Source: Clusia tigrina
Taxonomy: Eukaryota > Arthropoda > Insecta > Diptera > Clusiidae
DNA: 64,000 bases
Direction of reading: 5' to 3'
NCBI GenBank assembly: GCA_920105625.2
Contig: OV050030.1
Span: forward strand, 32,110,516 to 32,174,515
Position numbers and translations under genes: made by a program. A model generated the notes under the pieces. The model did no database searches. It was not told the DNA's origin and saw only the letters and a program-made list of their open reading frames with translations. This document shows positions 57,601 to 64,000 of the stretch, piece after piece. The number at the start of each line of letters is the position of its first letter. Positions within the stretch are counted from its first letter, which is position 1.

Positions 57601-58455
57601 AAAAAAAATATTTTGGTTTATGTAACATCACTTTTTTTAATCCTACCAATAGCATTTGAATAGAGGTCATACCCCGAAGATCCTTAGAACTCTCATTTAA
57701 GCACTCTATGGAAAACAAATAGTTTCACTGTAGTGGTAAGAAAAAGCATTCGGAGGACTACCAAAAATGCCTATGTAGTCCTTCAAATTGTGAATTTAGC
57801 GAAATCATCGGGCTTCCTCTCTAGCCTAGCTAATGAGAACCAACAATGAATATGTTAGTCGATGAATACCAGCAATACTGCAGACCTTTTTCAAATGAGG
57901 CATTGTATTTGGTATGTTAGCCAGATATTTAATAAGAGTATTTCCACTTATACTGGCGATATTTCTATAAGAAAATCACTGGCATATGAGCTGTGGAAAG
58001 AACCCAAGAAGTCTACTTGAATGTGTGTCTTCATGGGCTCCCATTCTGATAAAGGTAAGTGTTGATTCTTATTGCACATCGAAAGACACAATTCGAACCA
58101 ATAAAGTGGGCTGGAGTCAGGTTATACCGAAAGCTAGATACTCAACATTTGATGAATCCAAAGCATGTGGTAACTGATTGATACCTGTAAGAATATAAAA
58201 TATTTGGTTGTACTCTTATTACACATTTGGAAATTTCGCTTGAAGGTGTGCATATTGTATATGGTAAGCACTTAATAAGCATTGCATTGTGTACGTTAAT
58301 TATGCAGCTTTAATGATTATACGAATGTTGTTGATTAATTTTGTTTATACTTGGATTATGTTCGCTTTTCAATGATTTGTGCCTTTTATGTTTCCTGTCT
58401 TTTCAGCAATTATGTTTCAGAATTATGAGGAAATTCAACATACAAAATCTCCAAA
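57601..58455. other. No gene recognised
   Basis: AT-rich intergenic DNA between the odorant-binding protein gene and the next LINE; short frames lack motifs. Confidence 0.5.
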
Positions 58456-58459
58456 ATCT

Positions 58460-59890
58460 GCGCACCTAATTAGCCCGATAATTGGGGACTTTTGGGTTAA
58501 AGGAGAGCTGCCTGTATAGTTGAAGGAAGGTGCCATCATCAATATTCCTAATAAAGGTGATCTATCAGAATTTAAGAACTGGCGGGCAATAACGCTTCTG
58601 AACATAATAATTGCTCAGATAATTAACATCCACATATCGAGCGCTCTGAAGACAAGTCTACGAACGGATCATACAGGCTTTCGACCTGGACGCTTCTGCG
58701 TTGACCACGCCAACAGCCTCAGAGTAATAGTAGAGCAGTCGGTAGAATGGCGATCTCCTCTCTACCTTATCTTCATCGATTTCCAAAAAGCATACGATAC
58801 TCTTCACCACCATGCGATTTGGAATGCACTGGCATGTAAAAGTGTACCAAAACCCCTAATCGAGCTAGTCCTAGTATTATACACCAACGCTGGCTGTCGC
58901 ATAGCCTGCGTTGGTGTATAATGTCTTGCATAAAAAGGAGCTGAGTGGTCGTCCACCAGTTACTACTGGAGTTCGACAAGGCTGCGTGCTATCATCTCTA
59001 CTCTTTAACATTGTTTTGGACGTTATGATGAGCAAAGCTACATGCAAAACTAAAGGAATAACATGGGGACTAAATGGACGGCTCGAAGATCTTGATTACG
59101 CTGACGATATTTATCTTATGGCTCACACTTTTACAGACATGTCAAAAAAATTAAAGCTGGTAGCACAAATTGCCGCAGAAGTAGGCCTGAAAACAAACAT
59201 TGGCAAATCAAAGGTGATGAGTATCAACACTAACTGCACGCATAAATTCCAAATCAGTAACATAGATCTCGAAGACGTGGACTCCTTTTGCTATTTGGGG
59301 AGTAGTGTATCTGCTAATGGTGGCTCAAGAGAAGACATCGAAAATAGTATAAAAAAAGCGAAGCAAGATTTCAGTGCTCTAAATGCTGTGTGGAACTCCA
59401 CGATCATCACGCGGCGCATAAAAATAAAAACATTTAATTCCAACGTGAAGTCCACTCTTATGTACGGTTGCGAAACCTGGAACCTTGCAGCCCCTGACCC
59501 CCAAACGCTGCAGGTTTTCATCAATCGTTGTCTCCGTAAAATATTGAGAATTTTCTGGCCTGATACGATCTCAAACACTGACCCATGGAATCGCTGTAAC
59601 CAGACACCAATGCGCCTGGAAATCGTGAAAAGGAAATGGGGCTGGCTCGGGCACGTGTTAAGAAGGGACCAAACCCACATCACAACCAGCGCAATCGACT
59701 GGAACCCTCAAGGCAGCCGACGCAGAGGCAGGCTAGCACTGACCTGGAAGAGGAATCTGGAAGCTGTCGTTTCAGGACCAACAAAACCTGGAGCGAAATC
59801 AAAAGGTTGGCACATGACAAAGGGAAATGGAGGAACCTTGTTGCGGCCCTTTGCTCCCCCGCGGAGCGATAGGATATATATATATATAAT
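58460..59890 (+). mobile_element. RTE-like LINE, RT domain to 3' end
   Basis: From 58460, ISPIIGDFWVKGELPV, a stop, then the frame 58520-58921: KEGAIINIPNKGDLSEFKNW, RAITLLNIII, TDHTGFRPGRFCVDHANSLR, YLIFIDFQKAYDTLHHHAIW (first catalytic Asp), LIELVLVLYTNAGCRI. After an inverted-duplication insert, frame 58911-59900 continues PPVTTGVRQGCVLSSLLFNI, LEDLDYADDIYLMAHTFTDM (catalytic YADD), NIGKSKVMSINTNCTHKFQI, STLMYGCETWNLAAPDPQTL, RKILRIFWPDTISNTD, KRKWGWLGHVLRRDQTHITT. It ends in an AT microsatellite (59874-59888). Endonuclease is missing (5' truncation). Only two or three lesions are visible, so it is one of the younger copies here. The RTE assignment rests on motif wording. Confidence 0.88.
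58876..58922. repeat. 20-bp inverted repeat (fold-back) inside the RTE-like LINE
   Basis: ATTATACACCAACGCTGGCT (58876-58895) faces its complement at 58903-58922 with one mismatch across a 7-base loop. Family logic predicts the RT frame should pass directly from TNAGCR to LHKKEL, so the right arm appears to be an inserted snap-back copy of the left arm, and it breaks the frame. Confidence 0.9.
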
Positions 59891-61449
59891 ATTTATATAA
59901 TTATGATATTTTGAGACAGTTTTTTATAGCTACATACCCACTATACTATTTCTTTTAAGTAGGTACGCCCCACTCTGTTTCGAAAGCTACCTCTTAGCTT
60001 TAGATTAAGATTTTAGGAAGCCTTCAGGTAGCACCAAAGACTCAATTATTTTTAAAGACAAGCAAAGCAGAACAACAAATTAAGCCCCTTAAAAAGAGGT
60101 ATCAATGGTAGTACATAAAAAACCATATACGAGTATGATACAGAAATTATTTTGAGTATCTTCATCGCAGTAAATTGTAGACAACATATTTTTGTGAAGG
60201 TATTGTAATAGATCCAGAATCTCCTCTGGAATTTCGCTCCATTTCCTAATGGGTGGGATTTAGTTTATGTTTCCTCTCCATTTGGTGACTATAGTTTCAG
60301 TAATTATAAAAAATTCTGTCAATTTTGCTAATTCGTTACATTAATAGAAAGTTTGTCTCCCATTTTCCGACGCGCTTTTAGAAAACCTTTTAGTTTGTTA
60401 CTGTCAATTAGTTATTTTTTCCCTTACTTGATACATTTATAAATTTACGCTTTAAAAGTTCGCAACTGCTGTTGACAGGCAACAATAATGACAGCAACAA
60501 CAACGCCAGCACCAACAATTACCAATGCTCTAATTAAAACACAAGTGAGCGAAATAAAATCTTATGCCATGAAATGCTCTTGCATGCCACCAATGCTCCT
60601 TGTCGACTTTGAAGAATATAATTAAACTGTCGTCCCACTCGCCACCCCTAGGCTGTGGCAAGCCATAGAAATGAGCACAACAGGCAGTCACGTGTCGGCG
60701 CCAGTAATTTAAAACTGTCATCGTCATTACGAAACAGAAAAGTGTATCTATGATTAAAGACGCGCTCACGCACACACACCCACATGCACTCCAGCACCAG
60801 CGAATCTAATGAATTGTGCATAATTTATAGCAAATTTGCCTGCCACAATGAAGTGTCTCCCATTAAGATAAATTGCCAGGATACAACGTCTTAAACCACA
60901 CCAACAAAAAAAAATAATAATAATAATAATAACAGAAACAAAAACCAAAACAAAACCCTGCAAATAACAGCGAAGATTGCCTTATTTGCGGGCTTTAAAT
61001 GTTGTTGTGGGCGTGTTCGCACGTTTTTTTGAGTGGGAGCAATTTTTGTTCTATCAGGCGCGCAGGCACTAATCATAAATATTAAAATCGGTTTTAAGTG
61101 CAGCCATAAATTAAATCTTAGTCAATTGTGGTTTGGTGAAGGTCCTCTGAGGGGCACGACTTGTTTAATCGCTTGGATTACATAATTTATTAGTGGGCAG
61201 CTTTCTCAATTCATTATCTCTCTGAACTGGTGAATTGTTGTCGGTGGTGTGAGTACTGCAAAGCGTTCTCTGCTGATTGATATGTGAGCGGGTGTGTGGC
61301 GCTTCGAGTCGTTGCTTTAAAATTGCGTGCAGCTGAAATGATCCTAGAGAAATGGAATTATTACTTCCTAGAGGAAAACCAGCGTGACTAGTGTGAGAAT
61401 GGTATGCAATGACCTAACTCAGTGTTGTCACCGAGGACACATTTCATTC
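59891..61449. other. No gene recognised
   Basis: AT-rich with an AAT microsatellite at 60912-60932 and CAA-like stretches near 60490. Short minus-strand frames lack motifs. Confidence 0.5.
60912..60932. repeat. (AAT)n microsatellite
   Basis: About seven AAT triplets in a non-coding stretch. Confidence 0.85.
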
Positions 61450-64000
61450 ACATACAAAGTAACAAAATTTAAAACTGGTTATCGCCTCGAGTCCAGAGGC
61501 AACCGCGGTGGGCAATGAGATGCAGACGGAATCTTATGGGTAAACTGCTCATCTCTGACCGAAATTGGTGCCGGAAGAGGTTAGTAGGCTCCCAGCTCTG
61601 CGTAAAACTATCTTCTCCGTATACAGGGAAGAGAATAAACCCACAAGGAAGGCAATCGAATGGTTTCCGGATTCAGACCTGAAGACAGACAATGTACTTC
61701 CAGCTCTACGTGCCCAGAACACAGGCATTGACATATCAGGCTGGTATATTCTGTAGCACACAAGGGGAAAGAACCTGGAAAACTAAGAAGGTTGAGCGAC
61801 TAGACCAAAAGTCTGTGGATGTTCTGGGCTCTACGAAAACTGCCTAAACCTGTTCTTTGGGAGGATTACATTCCATGTCTTCCGAAACCTATAATCTAGG
61901 CGCGTCTACTAGTGTTACTATAACATAGGTGAATTTGCAGCATTCAAAAGCCGCTACTACTCCCTTAAGTAGAATGTTTTCCCGGCTCCAGACAATCCCT
62001 TTAATAACAACTATTAAGGAACCATGGGTCCAGTAAGGACATCTATGTAGACTTGGAGGGTTAAAGGGGGTAAAAATCCTATATGACAAGAGTTGCAGTA
62101 GGCTAAGAACCAGTCTTATAGTATCTTCTCAGCTAGAAGTAAGAAGGGTTAAATCATCATTCTGCTGCCAAGACCTGATAGCTGCTAGAGTGAGCTACAA
62201 AGGCATTCATGGAGGGTCGGACTTCGTGATTGTTTCTGCTTATTTTCTTTATGAATTAGTGGAGTTCTGCGAGGAAATACATCTGTGGCTTGTAGCTTGT
62301 GGTGATGCTAATGCCCAGCATACCATCGGGGGAAGTAGTAAATGCAATAGACGCGGTCTCCTGTGATTGCTCTCGTCTTAAATATTCAAAACAAGGGCTG
62401 TCAACCTACCTTTATCACAGCTAGGAGGCAGGAGGTAATATACATTATTCTATCCTACAGATGGGTGGGATGGTCGTTTTCAAACTGGAGGGTCCTGAAT
62501 GAAAACTCATTATCGGACCACAGGTACATTGAGTTCAGGTGTGGTGAGAGGATCTTACAGCCATTTCCCAGCAAGAACAAAATGAAATCAGACTGGAATA
62601 AATAAAGAAAAAACTTGAAATACCAACAAAACTAAAAACGCGCGATATGTCGAGGCGGCGGTTGATGTCGGCTTTGCTGCTGCCTGGCCGTCTCGACCTT
62701 CTAGCAACCGGACACCTGTACCCTGGTGGAACACAGAGCTTCATGTTGAGGAAGGGAGCAAGCAAATTGTTTAACAGGGCCATCAAGACAAATCTCGATG
62801 GAGGGAATAAAACAGAGGGAATTTAAGAAAACCATTCGGACATCGAAGAGGTTTTCTTTTAAAGATTTTTGCAACAATATCGATTCACTGGGTCACACGG
62901 TCGCTTAGGAAACCTGATGGCACTTTTATCGAAATGCGGAGAGAGATACTTTATTATTGGGGTCCCTCTTCCCTAAGAATCAGGTTACAGTCGACTTGCA
63001 GCCACCATATATTGAGCCAGAACTGCATAGGGCGTGGCGATGAAGATGCTATTATATATGCGATTGGATCATTCGAGAACTTCAAGTCGCCCGGTCTGGA
63101 TGGAATTTATCCAGTCATGCTGAAGCAGAATATAGAGTTAGTGATTACAACATTGTGGAGAATCTTCACTTCAAGTTTGGCGCTAGCCTATATTCCACAC
63201 TCCTGGAGATTTGTCACAGTTTCATTTATCCCAAAAGTAGGAAAGGATGACTATGATAGTCCAAAGAATTACAGACCTATTAGTATGATATCTTGTCTAC
63301 TAAAAGGACTGGAACGCCTGGTTGAGCTTCGTGTGCGAAAATTGTCGCTTAAGAAGCAATTGTATCCATTCCAACACGCATATCAAGTGGAAAATCCTGC
63401 GAGTCGGCGTTGCATACTCTTGTGAGCAAGATTGAGGGGGGGAGTATGCTGTGGGTGTTTTTGGGGACATAAAGGAACCTTTTGATAATGCTATTTTTGG
63501 CAGTATGTGCAGCTCTGCTTGTCGAAATGGTGTAGATATATGCTGGTTGAAATGGTTGTTGTTTGCTAGGGGAGCGGGATCTGTGGGTTTCGTCGGGTGT
63601 GAAGAACTGTTGCCCCCAGGGTGACGTGCTCTCTCCACTACTCTGGTGTTTGGTCATTGACCCTTTACTTGTATCACTAAATAATTCTGATATCTATTCT
63701 CAGTCATATGCAGATGATGTAAGCCTGCACAACTGCAGGAATCTCTCTTATGCACATCTGCAGGAAATTTCAGTTTACTCTAAATAAGATTGACACATGG
63801 TGTGAGGCAAATGGACCTTCGGTTAACTCAGCTAAAACGAATTTAGTTATTTTTACCAGAAAGAGGAAAGTCGAAGGTTTTGTTCAGCCAATACTAAAGG
63901 GGGTCACTATTCAGTTATCGAAGGAGGAAAATATCTCGGGGTTTTTCTTGATAGGAACGTTTGGAAATCACTCGTTGAACTAATGGTAGCGAAAGCACTG
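61450..64000 (+). mobile_element. I/R1-type LINE, partial, runs off the window
   Basis: Possible ORF1 end at 61565-61756 (LRKTIFSVYREENKPTRKAI, LRAQNTGIDISGWYIL; unassigned wording). Endonuclease region at 62170-62570: GIHGGSDFVIVSAYF, DANAQHTIGGSSKCNRRGLL, NIQNKGCQPTFITARRQEVI, WRVLNENSLSDHRYIEF with the SDH motif. Linker to 62930. RT at 62990-63425: FENFKSPGLDGIYPVMLKQN, SFIPKVGKDDYDSPKNYRPI, SMISCLLKGLERLVELRVRK; 63563-63787: CCPQGDVLSPLLWCLVIDPL, IYSQSYADDVSLHNCRNLSY (catalytic YADD); 63750-63983: IDTWCEANGPSVNSAKTNLV, PILKGVTIQLSKEENIS. The first RT Asp block is damaged at about 63430-63500 and the frame is broken several times. The RNase H and 3' end, if present, lie beyond the right edge. 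Confidence 0.85.

Noticed and set aside
1..64000. CRISPR array, bacterial operons, ribosomal RNA genes
   Set aside because: Repeat-spacer structure, operon-like gene packing and rRNA signatures are absent; the DNA is animal nuclear sequence.

Overview
The window looks like a fly genome, most probably a higher dipteran of the tephritid fruit-fly kind. It is AT-rich, has short CAA/TTG microsatellites and intron-poor gene structure, contains a classic insect odorant-binding protein gene, and is packed with transposon families typical of such flies, including mariner-like elements of the DD41D type first known from Ceratitis. The species call is inference; the insect call is firm.

Only one host gene is well supported: a two-exon odorant-binding protein (57017-57500, + strand) with TATA box, 73-bp intron, signal peptide, six-cysteine pattern and polyadenylation signals. 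Nearly everything else recognisable is transposable-element debris.

Layout: 1-1.7 kb nothing seen; 1.7-2.9 kb LINE fragment (-); 4.6 kb a 151-bp LINE tail with perfect target duplications; 6.3-7.2 kb internally deleted DD41D mariner; 7.8-8.1 kb tandem repeat; 8.8-9.6 kb RTE-like LINE (-); 9.9-11.8 kb two LINE 3' ends head to head, the second ending in (CCTAA)n; 12.6-13.8 kb tandem repeat and a short terminal-inverted-repeat element; 14.3-16.0 kb palindromic Tc1-like element; 16.3-17.7 kb I-type LINE with RNase H; 20.2-23.9 kb hAT remnant (GTF2IRD2-like transposase) carrying a nested Jockey LINE; 25.3-27.2 kb I-type LINE; 27.6-32.3 kb another I-type LINE split by a complete-ended DD41D mariner; 35.1 kb 15-bp minisatellite; 35.4-37.4 kb Jockey LINE; 39.1-40.6 kb LINE scraps; 41.1-44.9 kb Helitron with both ends; 45.3-49.0 kb LINE scraps; 50.3-51.0 kb mariner; 52.7-55.1 kb Jockey LINE; 57.0-57.6 kb odorant-binding protein gene; 58.5-59.9 kb RTE-like LINE; 61.5 kb to the end, an I/R1-type LINE running out of the window.

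No transposon copy seen is intact: all coding parts carry frameshifts, stops or deletions. The genes do not form a pathway; the window is a transposon-rich stretch flanking a chemosensory gene. Coordinates of element edges are exact where terminal repeats or target duplications are cited and otherwise approximate. No sequence search was run; family names rest on recognised motifs.
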